A stretch of DNA of 64,000 nucleotides, from the NCBI GenBank assembly GCA_949316235.1, contig OX438744.1, positions 28,578,778 through 28,642,777 on the forward strand. The letters run 5' to 3'. This document shows, in pieces, positions 43,331 to 56,000 of the stretch (positions are counted from its first letter, which is position 1; every line of letters starts with the position of its first letter). The translations under genes and the position numbers were made by a program. Below the pieces are notes generated by a model. The model searched no databases. It saw only the letters and a program-made list of their open reading frames with translations, and was not told the origin of the DNA. The DNA comes from Oegoconia quadripuncta (taxonomy: Eukaryota; Arthropoda; Insecta; Lepidoptera; Autostichidae).

Positions 43331-43506
43331 GCATTTCTGTATGTATGTGGATGTTGTTTCAAGCATTAAACTTTTAATGTTTGGAACACTCAAACGTTTC
43401 CTTGAAATATTTCTCCCATTTGGGATAAGTTATGTATGTGAAATAAAAGTGCGGTCAGTTTTCATATTTATAATATAGTGTGCGAAGTGGAAGTTTTGTC
43501 TCGTGT

Positions 43507-43650
43507 TTAACTTTACCATCGCGTTCGCGTTTACGAAAAAAGTCCCTATGAAAAAAAAACGTTTTGCAAACTATCCGCTAGAGGCGCTGCACATTTCTCC
43601 ATACAAATCTTCACGTAAACGTAAACGCGATAGTAAAGTTAAGTCGAAAC
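43507..43650. mobile_element. Short MITE-like inverted repeat
   Basis: 'AACTTTACCATCGCGTTCGC' + 'GTTTACG' at the left and its near reverse complement at the right, giving 27-bp arms with three mismatches around 85 bp of unique DNA that includes 'CTAGAGGCGCTGCA'. Confidence 0.7.
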
Positions 43651-43924
43651 AAAACTTACAATCCGCCCTCACAAACAAACTAAAAAATTAAAATTTTTCA
43701 ATAACAATAAATGAAATTATTACTTTACTGTGTGATAATGTAGTTGGTCGCCATGTGATATTGAAGATGGTCGTTGGTCGAAGGACGGAGGGTTCCGTAA
43801 ATAAGACTCGTTGTCTATAGTGATGTTGCACGAACAAGTCCCTTTAATAATGAACAAGCCTAATTATAATATCAGTATCGGCGCTGACTAAGCGATATAT
43901 GTAGCAGTGCTGTTGTTGCAGTAA

Positions 43925-44220
43925 ACCATTACGTTAAGGCAACGTTATCAATATACTACAACTGTATGTCATCTTTGGATGGGTGACCACTAGCTAGTGG
44001 CACCTAAATACGTGTGCTTCGTTGGAATGTTAATTAGTCGGTCCCAGTTGTCTTCAGTTGATGGCAGTTGTTAAGCCAAGTAGTGCCTTACACAGTCGGT
44101 CAGGGGGTCACTAGTCTGACATAAATCCACAGCACCGTATTAAGCCAGTACCTATAGATCATGGCCCTAAGCTCTCCTAGTGTTGCTCAACTGAGGACAA
44201 TTATAGAGCTCGTAAGACTA
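43925..44220 (+). mobile_element. 5S-derived SINE, diverged
   Basis: 'ATCTTTGGATGGGTGACCAC' ... 'TACGTGTGCTTCGTTGGAAT' corresponds to the box C and 3' part of 5S rRNA. It is followed by a body with 'GATCATGGCCCTAAGCTCTC' as in the copy at 41800. Confidence 0.65.
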
Positions 44221-44233
44221 TTTCAGCTTCACA

Positions 44234-44279
44234 GAATACCAGCGTCGTGGTTGTTCCAACCACCACAACGCTGGTATTC
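44234..44279. repeat. Hairpin, about 20-bp arms
   Basis: 'GAATACCAGCGTCGTGGTTG' is followed, after TTC, by its near reverse complement 'CAACCACCACAACGCTGGTA' + TTC, with one mismatch and a small bulge. It joins the end of the 5S-derived SINE to a LINE-like stretch. Confidence 0.85.
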
Positions 44280-44440
44280 GTTAGTTCTATAATAAACAGT
44301 CTGAGTTCAAATAAATTCTATCTCTCTTCTTTCCCTTCTACGAATTTCATCGCAATTTCATTCTCGTTCATCGTTCTTCCTACTATGGGCAATCGTCAAT
44401 CTATTCTGAAAAAATCTTTGGACAAGTAGGTAAAACTACA

Positions 44441-44706
44441 TTAAATAAATAAATATAAATATGTTTGCACATACACACAGCGCCATCTAGTTCCACACTA
44501 GGCTTTTATTATGGATACTACATGGTTGATAAACTACACAAATAAATTTTTTTTGTAAATAAATACATAAATAAATGAAAAACATCCATAACTCGGGAAC
44601 ATATATCTGTATTCAACATACAAACATATGTCCCTGGTGGAATTTGAACCCTCGACCTTTTGGTATAGCAGTCAGAATTTTTAACCACTGCACCAGACAG
44701 GTCGTC
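44441..44706 (-). mobile_element. SINE-B, full length, antisense
   Basis: 'ACACAGCGCCATCTAGTTCC' ... 'AACATCCATAACTCGGGAAC' ... antisense head 'TTTTAACCACTGCACCAGAC' + 'AGGTCGTC'. The B box has decayed to 'GGAATTTGAACCCTCGACC'. Confidence 0.85.
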
Positions 44707-45160
44707 GATTTAATTCGTGTCCAAATTTTGACAACTAACATGGTCACTATAGATTTTAATGTCGCCGCACGCGCCGCCCCGCGCCACCATTTTATGCAAA
44801 AACGCAAATTTCGTTCGAAATTTGAAACGGTCCATTGTCCTCTCGGCTAGAATGGATAAAAATAATCGTTGCCAACTACGTTTTTGGGGGAAAAATGCAT
44901 TTTGCGCAGGTCCCGCCATTATTCCGGCGCAGGAGTGTGCCGAATAGAATTAACGATAAGTTTTTATGCAAGCGACATTTAGAATTAAGGATTTTTGCAT
45001 GGTCAAAAGTATTTATTGATTATTCCGACACTGCGACGCGACGGGGTGTTTCGGGAACTGGAGCAGACGTGGGTCAGTACCTATGCTTTGTTGATCGAAT
45101 ATTTCGTATTTTAATATAATACCTAAACTAAATTACGACGTAACAGAATTTTGTAGTTTT
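44707..45160. other. GC-mixed unassigned sequence
   Basis: Frames of 62-94 codons overlap on both strands across 44710-45120 ('GCCGCACGCGCCGCCCCGCG'), but none resembles a known protein. The strong overlap of all frames suggests composition rather than coding. Confidence 0.3.
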
Positions 45161-45410
45161 TTTTTATGGGCAATTAACTGATTGCCCCACAGCCGAAACA
45201 CGTGGACGGATGTTGATGAAAGCTGAGTTCCTTAGAAGTTAAGAACTAGTGTTTTTTTTCAATAAACACTAGTCCTCGTATAAAGCGGTCAAAGGTTCGC
45301 CACGTATCAACAACAACCAGAGTACTGAACACGTACCGTTAGGAATCGAACCTACGACCTGTTTTATAATCTTTTTGTCTTACACTGAGCCATAGAGGGT
45401 TTTTTAACTA
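45160..45410 (-). mobile_element. tRNA-derived SINE of another type, degraded
   Basis: An oligo-T start, then body, then antisense B box 'TAGGAATCGAACCTACGACC' and 'TTACACTGAGCCATAGAGGG'. The layout is the same as SINE-A, but the body sequence differs. Confidence 0.5.
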
Positions 45411-45867
45411 AAGAACGAGTTGCTTGTTATGGTTTAATATCATCATGAATTGAACTGACCCTAATTTTAAAGTAGTGCAATATTTTTCATCTTGAAATAT
45501 ACCGGATGAGTTTTTTTACCGTAAGGACAAAAATAGGGCATATTAGGTAAGTGAAATATTAGCATAGGTAGTTTAATTATTTATTTCAAAACAATCATCG
45601 ACCTACGTACCTGCCGGAGATTAATATGCGACTGGCGGGACAAACATTAGTTTGCCAACTTGCCAGAGTGCAATCATGTTTTACTCTTTTTTCCTTTTTT
45701 TTTTATATGCATTATGGGTTCGTACTTCACCTCAATCACACCTGAGGGCATTTTAATTGGAACTCATGTTTTCCCCAAGTTTTTTTTTATTTATTTAATT
45801 AAATTATGTGTAATAAGATATATGCGCGACTGTCAAATGTCACAACGTTTTATTATAATAATAATAA

Positions 45868-46057
45868 TAAATAATTAGTTCGGACACTTACACCAATCCT
45901 CTAGTCCCAAACTAAGCAAAGCTTGTGCTATGGAAACTAGATAACGGAGAAACATACATAAATATTTATATAAACATCCAAGACTCGGGAATAAATGTTC
46001 GTATTCATCATACAAACATTTAACCCTCGCGGGATTCGAACCCGCAACCGTTGGTTT
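45868..46057 (-). mobile_element. SINE-C, antisense, head truncated
   Basis: 'CGGACACTTACACCAATCCT' ... antisense B box 'GGGATTCGAACCCGCAACC' and then a break at 'GTTGGTTTATATTTTATAG'. A SINE-A tail fragment lies at 45695-45746. Confidence 0.8.
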
Positions 46058-46139
46058 ATATTTTATAGTTTTGAAAAAAAAAAAAACTACCTATGCCTAT
46101 TTTTTTCCTTTCGGTAAAAACACTCATCCAGTAAAATAA

Positions 46140-46410
46140 GATGCGATTTTAGAGAAGTCACATCGGAATTCTGACGTGATTTGCCTGAACTGAACTAAAC
46201 CCAGTTTTAAAGTAGTGCAGTCTTTGTCTTCCTGAAACAATAAGATGCGATAGCTCCAGTCTAGAATTTCTTTAGTTTAGACAAGTCACATCAGAATTCT
46301 CACGTCCTTGTCCGAACTAAAACTAAACCCAGTTTTAAAGTCTTCCTGGAATAATAAGAAGGATTGTATCAGTCAAAAAATTGTTTTAGTTTAAAGAAAC
46401 AAGTCTGAAT
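46140..46410. mobile_element. Decayed fold-back MITE series
   Basis: Three alternating blocks contain 'TCACATCGGAATTCTGACGT' and 'ACTAAACCCAGTTTTAAAGT', related to the MITE at 11808-11968. Confidence 0.6.
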
Positions 46411-46507
46411 TCTGATATGGCTTCTCTAAAAGATAATAAACCCCGTTTTAAAATATTGTTGTCTTTTTCTTCCTGGAATAAAAGATGAGTTAGTACCAGT
46501 GTCTTTT

Positions 46508-46827
46508 CAATCACACCTGATGTTAAGTGAAGATGAGGTCGAAGGTGGAGGCGTACTGACCCGGAAACCCCCACACATTTGGGGGATTGGCTATCTTATC
46601 TCTGACAACCGGAACACAACAATGCTATGCTATGCTATGCTAACATTGCTGCTTGGCGGCAGATTTAGATAAGATGGTGATAGCTGGCTAGCTATCACCG
46701 CCTGGCTAGGCGGACATTTAAAATGCCCTACCTATTCATGACACAAACATTTACCCCTTGCGGGATTCGAACCCACAACCGTTAGATTCGCTGACAGGGT
46801 TATTGTCAACTACACCAATCGGTCGTC
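46508..46827 (-). mobile_element. SINE-A body fused to SINE-C head
   Basis: Bases 46508-46733 are antisense SINE-A (tail to body) with an expanded 'ATGCTATGCTATGCTATGC' stretch and a duplicated 'GGCTAGCTATCACCG'. From 46737 the sequence is antisense SINE-C head ('GGGATTCGAACCCACAACC' to 'ACCAATCGGTCGTC'). It is a chimeric junction or an insertion. Confidence 0.72.
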
Positions 46828-46829
46828 TA

Positions 46830-47740
46830 AGTACCACTCAACCAACTAAAATTTCATTAAAAAAGGTATAAATAAAAGACGATTACTTTTCTCGTAAATT
46901 CCGTTGTTATTTTTAATTTTTGTACTTCAACAATTTTTTCTTTAATCTCATACAATATTAAATAACATTCACACCAAGTTTGTGTTTATGTTTTTCGCTC
47001 GACTGTACTATATAAGTATACTTAGTCACATAATTAATATAATTATATTATAACAAAATAAGGCACTGTTTCATCACTATATAATATATAACTATAATAA
47101 TATAAAAGTGTAAGGGAAAGAGATGATGGTCCAATTAGTCCAATTCGTATTAAAAAATATTAGTTCATAAACTTTTTCAGACAGTTTTTAACAATGTTGG
47201 TTTCGGCCAATTTTTTAACTGTCTGAAAAAGTTTTAAAGAAAAAGAAACAGCTACAATTAGCTGAAAAAAAATCACCTCACAAAAACAAAGACAAATAAA
47301 TACAATAACTATTACACTTGGTCTGCTGATATTATTATTTTTTTAATGAAAGCACATACAATGTGATGTTTTTTAATACTTAATTGACAACTGGTGTACT
47401 AACAACAGAAGGAATTATCAACGAGGCCAACATAATACAAATAAATCCGTCACAAAATCCTGTTTTTTTTTTTAAAAATAAAAAAAATCCAAAAGGTTTT
47501 TTATTAAGATTTTCTTAGTACATGACTGATATAGTAATTGTGTGATAGTGAAGTCACGAGCTACGAATAAAATGAACAATTTGACTATGATTTAAATTAA
47601 TATTTCTTGGTAGGTATTTAAATAGAGTTTTGGTTTCCAATGGAATATTGATTTTTGGATTAAGGGTAAACATAGTAAACACTTTTCATATAAACTGTAG
47701 TCCACCACATTTAAAAAATTATGTGACATTTTCTCTATAA
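46830..47740. other. AT-rich DNA without recognised gene
   Basis: Only the hairpin at 47169-47234 and a LINE-like tail at 47740-47870 ('GACTGGAAGAGATCTCTTAA' ... 'GTGCAATAAAG') stand out. Confidence 0.35.
47169..47234 (+). repeat. 66-nt hairpin with an 18-bp perfect stem
   Basis: 'AAACTTTTTCAGACAGTT' (47169-47186) pairs perfectly with 47217-47234. A further TTGG/CCAA pairing closes a small apical loop. The size fits a microRNA precursor, but a small MITE is equally possible. Confidence 0.8.
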
Positions 47741-47880
47741 ATAAATGAATAATAGTTTCTTGCTCGAAACCTGAGTTGACTGGAAGAGATCTCTTAAAGA
47801 GATAAGTTTGTACATGACCTAACACATGAACATGTACTCTGTTTATATGTATTTTTTTGGTGCAATAAAGATAAATGAAT

Positions 47881-48144
47881 ATCCTTAGAACATACATACA
47901 CACAGCGCCATCTAGGTCCATAGTAAGCATCTAGGTTCGTGTTATGGATACCAGATGGTTGATAAACTACACACACAAATACTTTTTTTTTGTAAATAAA
48001 TACATATTTAAATGAAAAGTATCCATAACTTGGGAACACATATATGTATTCATCATACAAATATATGCCCCTAGCGGGATTCGAACTCGCGATCTTTTGG
48101 TAAAGCAGTCAGAGTTTCTTAACCATTACACCAAACAGGTCGTC
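47881..48144 (-). mobile_element. SINE-B, full length, antisense
   Basis: 'CACAGCGCCATCTAGGTCCA' ... antisense B box 'GGGATTCGAACTCGCGATC' ... 'CCATTACACCAAACAGGTCG'. Confidence 0.85.
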
Positions 48145-48149
48145 ACTGA

Positions 48150-51100
48150 CTCACGATGATTGAAACATAATAACTGAAAGGAAAATAGGCACCACCAAGT
48201 AGGGTCTACTAGTTTACACCATTTGAAATGGTAGGGTCTACTTTGCGTCAATGTAATAATAAATTAAATATTTGTAATTTTTTTCTATGAAAACACAAAA
48301 ACAAGTGACGAAATAATTTGAACAATAGCTTAGAAATTTAACCTTATTTCATTCACGTAAACTAGAACTTACTAACGGGTTAACTTTTATTACTAAAATA
48401 CCGAAAATATAATTTAAAAGTTTGTATGAAAACTGGTCACTATCGTCTTTAATATATTTTTTAAACCTGTATTTTGCATTAAGTCGTTTGTTTATATGTT
48501 CGTACTGATGTAAATTATATAAATACTTTATAATAATAATTTATTGTCTGATTCGAGCGAAATACATCAACGCATCGCTCACGTTCACTCACCACAATAA
48601 TAACAACAAAAAACGATCCATTTTGTTATTACAAATAATAAAATATATTCCAAATCGCTAGGCTCACTGATTCGCAGTTTCAACTTATTTAATAAGACAA
48701 AAATACAACTATCGTATGAACTTTTTGTTCGGCACTTTATATTATTTAATACATAGCGTATTTTGAAAATATTATAATTTATTGATGGGACTCTTCGAGG
48801 TAAGCAAAATACCTAATTGTTTATTTTCGTAAATTATAAAACCTTTAATATAGTAACAATTTCTTTGTAAATTCCGATACTTTATCTTTAGTAGAACCAT
48901 ACAAAAATATGGAATTTATATAAAATTTTTCTAAAAAATCCTTTGTGTATTCTTTACCTATAATATTAATATTGTATTTTTAATGTCAATATTTCAGTAA
49001 TTTCTACTATAAGTAAAGCATTGCAAAAAACATTTTATTAACATATTAGGATTACAATATGTATAATTCATACTTTTTATAATGAAGTCAAATGTTTTTA
49101 AAGTTTCTCGAAGTTTCGTCGCCTCTAAAAAGATTTGTAATAAATTCCGCGTCAGCCTATAACAGTAGTAGGTACTTACTATACTGTATCTATAAGATTT
49201 AAATTCATCAATAAAACTTAACAATTTTCAATATTATCACTTAACCAAAGTTAAGTTTTCAACAATTTCTTATATTTACAATATTTAAGACAAAAAATAT
49301 AAGCTTCCGCAATTATAACGCTATAAAAGCAAGGCACTTTGTGATATAAGTTTTTATTACAAAAATATAATTATATTTCGTATATCAATAAATATCATCT
49401 AAAAATATATTACAGTATCACATTTCTTCTTTCAAAAATTATGGTCCTTCAGTTAGTAGAGTATCCCAGCTTGTTTTTGTGTAAAGATAAAAACATGGAT
49501 ATAAAATAGTTACATGGAAGCAATAATACTTTTAGAGCACCATGTGTAGTATAATCACTAATCACAAATGTATTATTTTATAATACTTTTTTTCTGTAGC
49601 AAAGGTATTTATAATCGTGTTTAACTTTAATTACTTCTTAGCACCACTATTATTAAATTTAATAACACAAGAAATAGCTGCAATATCATATATCAGGAAA
49701 TATTTTATGTACGTAAATATAGTACATAACAATTTAGCATACATATAAAATCCTGTAGGCACAAAAATATCTACGCATCCTGTAAAATACGCATGTAGGT
49801 AGTTGGAAATATAATTCAAATTTCTAGGCACATTTGAACAACTTTTAGTTTCAATTGACATAAAACAATGACAAATATAAATATAATAATTGGTATATAA
49901 TTATATGTATTAATTTCTACTGTATATTATTGTCATTAAACACTATGACCAGAAATAAATACCTCTGAAAATTAAACAAATTGAGTAGTTTACTTCAATA
50001 CAAGGGCTAATAAAATAAAAAAATAAATAACGATGTAATTTTCCTACTTTAATTTTTTTCACAATTGCATTAGCATAGAATGAGGTGGAGGTCGCATTCC
50101 TTTGTACCTAATTGCAGTCGAAGAACTTGAGGTTTTTCACTGACTCTTTCCTTGTAGTTATAAGTTGCTCTTCTTAATAAGAGAGTAAAATCTAAGTGCA
50201 TAAAGCAGTCAAGGTCAAAATATCTATTTTCATGTAGGATGTGTGGTCTCCACCTTCAATTATGACTTCATGCTCATGCAATTTACGCTAAACACGACGT
50301 TTATTCCCGGCAACTTTTAATTATTTCTGGCCTAGCATCTTGTACAAATTGAGCCATTATAAAATGAATTCGATTCCAGTTTGTTATATTAATTATCATA
50401 ATTATATATGCACGACATTCAACTAGGAATTATATTAAAATTATAACAAAACAAAATGAGCTGGTAACTAGCCTATCACGATTACTAATTACACACCTAA
50501 GCTACTTTACTATAGGAAGGAATTTACTAAAATTCGCTATTTATTGGATTGATATTATTTAAAAAAAAAATTGAATTTTTTTCAAACATGATCTCTTTGG
50601 TTTTATCAAAATTGACTGGGATTCAAGTTCACGTATAAAATGGCGTATGTAAAGTAACGATCAATAAATTGTGCTATCAAAATCCATTAATGAACACATT
50701 AGAACTAGAAAAATAGTATCATTATGAGATGATATTGTCGAGGCATTAAGCGAGCGAACGAAGGGGATTACAGAATATTATAGTACCGCATGGTAGCAGT
50801 AGCCCTATTCCTTTCACCAAGACGCCATCTGGGTAGGTACCACCCACTTCTTCTTTGCTGCGTTCTGGTAAAAGATAAGAGATCCAGCTCGGTCTAAAAT
50901 AAGAGTTTATCTCAGAAAAGTGTCTGATATTATGGCAGAACATTACATCAGAAATTTATGTATGCTAATTGCTTCTTAGTCGCATGTCAAAAAGTATACT
51001 GGTATGCCACGTGCTACCCGGTAGTAATTAGAACAGTGTCATAAACAAATTCCCTATTGAACCTGTCTTTGTTAGAAGTATTATGCAAGTGAAGGTAAAA

Positions 51101-52916
51101 GAATGAGCTAGTAATCAAAATACAATCCTACAAAAGTTCCTTTTATCGTGATTCAACTAGAATAACTTTTGCACAGACTCTGTATTGTAATTCATAGCAC
51201 TGGCACGTCATATAAGGCATGACATGGTTTATACAAATATAATAATTATGTACCATATTCTAGCAAATACATAGCGATACATACAACAGAAATTCCCTTC
51301 GTCCGCACGCAAACACCTATCATTCATAAAGTATTCATATAAAAATATCTTTTTGCACAACTCACGCTTGACCATTTTGAATGAGAACGATATTCGATGC
51401 GATCATTTACGTCTTTCACTTTCACTCACCTAACGTTCAGACGAGAGATCTATATTATTTAGCACAAGCTTACTTGCAGTCAATGTCAAAATTGGGTGGT
51501 TCATTTTTAAAATGAAGTGGGCTACTTATTTATTCAAGATAATTTTTTATTAAGAGGGTAGAAGCTAACCATCCGGAAGATTCTGTTTCATTCAACGGAA
51601 GTTGCTAATACAGAGTGGAAGCGAGATATGTCTCTCTACAGAAGTCAAAATATTATTGTAAATTACTTTGTGCAATAAATCGTATTATTGTAAAGAAAAT
51701 TAAAAAAAATAAAAACAAAACTGTCGCAATTCGGAAACGTTATAATATTTTCATTTACATTTAATCGCGACTTGGTTCTAAATTAAGTTATAGTGCCATC
51801 TATCGGTCACTTAGGTTTACGTGATAGTTTCGCCTCAGTGAGTGAACCAGTGCGTTGCGTTAACCTCAGGCGTGATACTAAAACGTAATTTCCTTTTCAG
51901 CAAAGAACAGCTGCGTGTATTTGTTTAGAATTTTAAAATTATATTTGTTCCAATGTATTCACTGTGACTTCCGAAAGGATGCCTCGCTTCTTTATATAAG
52001 ATTAATTTGGCCAATACACGTCTCACTGCAATCCATAGACTTTCAGGTCTTAAAATAAGAAAATGCGGGCTATGCAGACAGACATGCAGTTTTCGTGACT
52101 ATGTTTCCTTTCACCTTGAATGCAACAATAATACCTGGAGGTGTAAATATATAATCGTCGAATCTCGCGGAGATTGGAAGTCGGTAAAGGCATATAAGAT
52201 AATTCAATGGTACTAAAAACTTAATTTTCAAAAATGAACCACCGTTTCTATAGTGGAGACTTATAGCCATAAGTCAACAAATTGTGTAAAGAGTGGAGAA
52301 TTAAAAAAAATATGGACCCCTTTATTTTTGAACTTAACAGAACAGACAGGTCGAAGTAATCTGAATCATTTATCTCTGTCTTTTAAACGAAACTGACAGA
52401 GAGAACAATAGTATTATTGCAACTCTGCATAGGGACAATCGATTTCCGTTCAGAGTAGGAAATTCATTCCTTGCAAGACTTCACTAGACATAATCACAGT
52501 ACTCAAAATCCTTCGGTCTATTCTATTAGAATCGAAGCCATCTGTCGATTCCTGAAGCAGCTACAATGCAGCATCGATTACATGCCAAAGGGCTAGAGTT
52601 CAGGCCAACAATTAAAATAAAATATTTACAGATGGCGCCGGTTCCAACAAACGCGCGACGTCACGCACACAAAATGCGCTACGCCAATGAAGTATTCCGT
52701 ATGAATTATCAAAGCTCCCTCAAAGTCGTACAATCCCTCTCACAGCTGACTAAAAAAGGTTATCGGCAACCGTACAGTTAAAACACGAAAACACATAGTA
52801 GCTGCGGTAAAGTCGATAACCAAAGTCCTTGTCAATGAAGTCGCAACGTCGAAGTACTCTGCAAAGGCGTTACCGTCCGCCAACCCCCACTGCGTCCGAG
52901 TGAGGTGAGGTGTCCG
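48150..52916 (-). other. Repeat-poor block 3' of Mitf, probable 3' UTR and flank
   Basis: About 4.7 kb of AT-rich DNA with no SINE, LINE or MITE copy that I can recognise, directly downstream of the Mitf stop on the minus strand. An antisense AATAAA at 52321-52326, about 590 bp from the stop, is a reasonable first poly(A) signal; others follow. Short ORFs here resemble nothing. Confidence 0.4.
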
Positions 52917-53074
52917 CTAGGCGCCCAGGTCCATGTCGAAGCAGTGCTGGCGCGGGTGCGAGTGCGGCGAGTGCGGCGCGTGGTGGTGCGGGCCGCCCAG
53001 CAGCAGGCTCGGCAGGCAGCCCTCCAGCGCGCCGCCCAGCCCCATGGACCCGTCCGACATCAGGGACGACGAGC
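52917..53074 (-). CDS. Mitf: Mitf terminal exon (stop TAG)
   Basis: The acceptor CAG is at 53077-53075. Two bases complete Gly, then '[20 protein letters not shown]' + '[20 protein letters not shown]' + '[11 protein letters not shown]' and TAG at 52919-52917. It is Gly/Leu-rich with a His-rich run and is GC-rich. GC-driven open frames on the opposite strand here are shadows. Confidence 0.85.
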
Positions 53075-56000
53075 CTGGAACAGGCCACAGGTCAATTCAG
53101 GTCATCCAACAATATTCCGAAGAGATCTGGCTCCGATTGGCCCTCCCATCTCGAGCTCCTTGATAGAGTTAATCGGAGTGCCAGTAATTGATTCTAAGTT
53201 TGTGGATATCTCTTTGATTATCCTGATGCATTGGCGTATGCCCCTCGCCTGTTATTAAGTCTTTGGGCTCAATGGGCGGATAGATGAGGAGCTATAAAGA
53301 GTTAAATATTGAGGTGACGAGAAGACTTCGAGCATATAGCCTTACACACAGATTGCAGAGTGACTTTTTTAAAATTAAGGATGGCCCGATCAGTCCATAA
53401 ATTATGTTTTGTAATTGACTCTATAAGCATCTAACATACATTCAGTGTACTAAGTATCGGGAATTTGTCAATAAAACAAAAAATACAAATTATTCATCTA
53501 AATTTATTTTATCGCCTTCAAAGTAGGCCCCATCGCTTGCAATACAACATCTCCACCGCTTCACCCAGTCTTCCATACATTTTTCATAGGCTATTTGCGG
53601 TATGGCCTTTAGCTCATTCAGCGAATTTTCTTTTATGGCTTCTATCGACTCAAAACGTTTTCCTCGAAGTGGTAATTTTAACTTGGGAAATAAAAAAAAG
53701 TCAGACGGAGCCATATCAGGTGAATACGGTGCTTGGTCGAGAACTTTTGTTGAATTTTTCGCTAAAAACTCTTTCACTATAATGGCTGTGTGTGATGGTG
53801 CATTATCATGGTGCAGCATCCATGAGTTGTGTTGCCACAAATCTGGACGTTTTCGGCGGATACTCTCACGCAAACGCTTCATGACGCCTAAATAATATTC
53901 TTTATTCACTGTTTCTCCCTCTGGAAGGAATTCGGAGTGAACCACACCACGGTAGTCAAAAAAAACTGTCAGCATCACCTTGATTTTGGAGCGACTTTGC
54001 CGCGGTTTTTTGGGTTTCGGCTCGTTTTCGAGACGCCATTCTGAAGACTGTTGGCTTGTTTGCATGTCGTACTCATAAACCCATGTCTCGTCGCCAGTTA
54101 TTATACGTTTCATAAAGGTCGGATCCGTAGAAGCTCGGGAAACCATGTCTTCAGCGACATGCTTTCGCTGCGCTTTTTGAACAAAATTGAGCTCTTTTGG
54201 AACTAGTCGAGCGGCGACGCGTTTCATGCCTAAAATGTCAATGAGAATGTTGTGGACGGACTTAAAAGATATGTTCACCTCACTAGTCAACTCTCTCAGA
54301 CTCATACGTCGATTTTCGAGCACTAGCTTCTTGATTCTGTCGATGTTTTCTTTGGTCGTAGCGGTTGAAGGTCTACCAGAACGAGGCAAGTCTACTACTA
54401 CTTCTCGGCCTTCTTTAAAAGCCTTATACCATTCATAAGCCCTTGTTTTCGATATACACGATTCGCCGTAGGTATTTCGCAACATTTTTAGTGATTCACC
54501 ACATGAAATATCATTTGAAACACAAAATTTAAGGCACACTCTTTGTTCAACAATATTTTCCATTGTAAAAATCGCCGAGGACTCAAAACTATGACCAACA
54601 AAAAGTGTAGTTTAAAACAAATTAAATGACAGATCCCGCTCAAATTTTGCGCGCTAAATCAGTACAGTGCTACCAACATGCAGTAAAAAAATTAGAACGA
54701 CCTCTTTTACGCGGGTCTTTTTATTGACATATTCCCGATACTTTTTACACAGAGTAGTATATCACCGGCAACCCTGACTCCCAAGCAACTCTAGTATTCT
54801 GCAGATTGTTTTCGTGTGGGGTTACCTGGCGCATGTGAGGAGTAGGACCCGCTGTCGTCATGCAGGATGGCGGAGATGGTGCGATCGGCAGCTTCAGCCA
54901 CCACGTCGCTGAGGCATAGCTGGGAGGTGGGCGACGAGCATAACATAGGATCCCCTGGGAAATATTACATTATTTTTTAAGCACGACGGAATAGATCCTT
55001 CAGCTCAATCGCGCCTAATGTTAAATGAAGATGACGCCGTAAGTGCAAACGTGTGTTCACTCGGAAATCCCCCCTTCCAATTTATAAGTATAATAAGTCT
55101 TATCCCCAAACATCCACAACACCATAATTCTGTTAACATTCTTGTTTTTCTGATATTTGAAAATACTCAACTAACAACCAAACCGAGTACTAAACAATAA
55201 AAATTTTACTCCACGTCATTATCATCATTGCGGGATTCGCATTTCAGGATATACAAGCCAAGTAATGCCAGCGAAAGTCTTTCCAAAATCTTTAAGAGTG
55301 GGATGACTAGTTATTTACTGAGATAGCATGCTTCATCTTCAACCACATTATCACTTTCTAATTGATTGTGGTCAAACCTGTATCCAGTCCATCATGAAAA
55401 TTACACTTGTCTGCTAACTCAATCTGTGCCCATTCGTACCTGTGGTGACGGGGTTGTGCGAATCGTCGTCCATGAGGTCCTCTATCTGCGCCAGGTTAAG
55501 GACCGCCTCGCTGTCTTCGCCGCCCAGGAGGCCGGGTGAAGGTGACAACCGCATCTGGGGAATGGCACGGTTCGTGAGGAGAGGAATAAATTACAGGTTC
55601 CGCAGACATTACCTCTCCGAAGGACTCGGGGCTAGTGTTTTAAAAAACAGTCCTGATTCTAATACGATAAACCTTAGGTCAGTCATGTCTTTCATCAACA
55701 AGCTTACATGTCCCCACTGTTGGGGCACAGCCTTTGTTCACTAGGAGAAGGCTTGGGCAATAAACCACCACACCATGACCACTACAGTCAGTATTTTAAG
55801 CCGCTCCTACAGACCACCGACATAGAAGGACCTACGGACCTGAGGCACGGAAACACTCTTATTAAAATGTCACTAGTGATCACCATCCAAGAACAGACAA
55901 CGCACGACATTGCTTAGTGATTCGAAAACGAATAGCGAATCCGTCTCGAGTGCTTCACTGCGTCATGAGATCTTCATTTTGGATTCAACCTGTAAAACTA

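Noticed and set aside
44710..45119. Overlapping ORFs of 62-94 codons as a gene
   Set aside because: Open in several frames on both strands with no similarity or splice signals that I can see; probably composition.
52905..53258. Plus-strand ORFs up to 117 codons
   Set aside because: Opposite strand of the GC-rich final Mitf exon; low-complexity product.
53465..54438. Plus-strand ORFs across the mariner
   Set aside because: Antisense shadows of the transposase.
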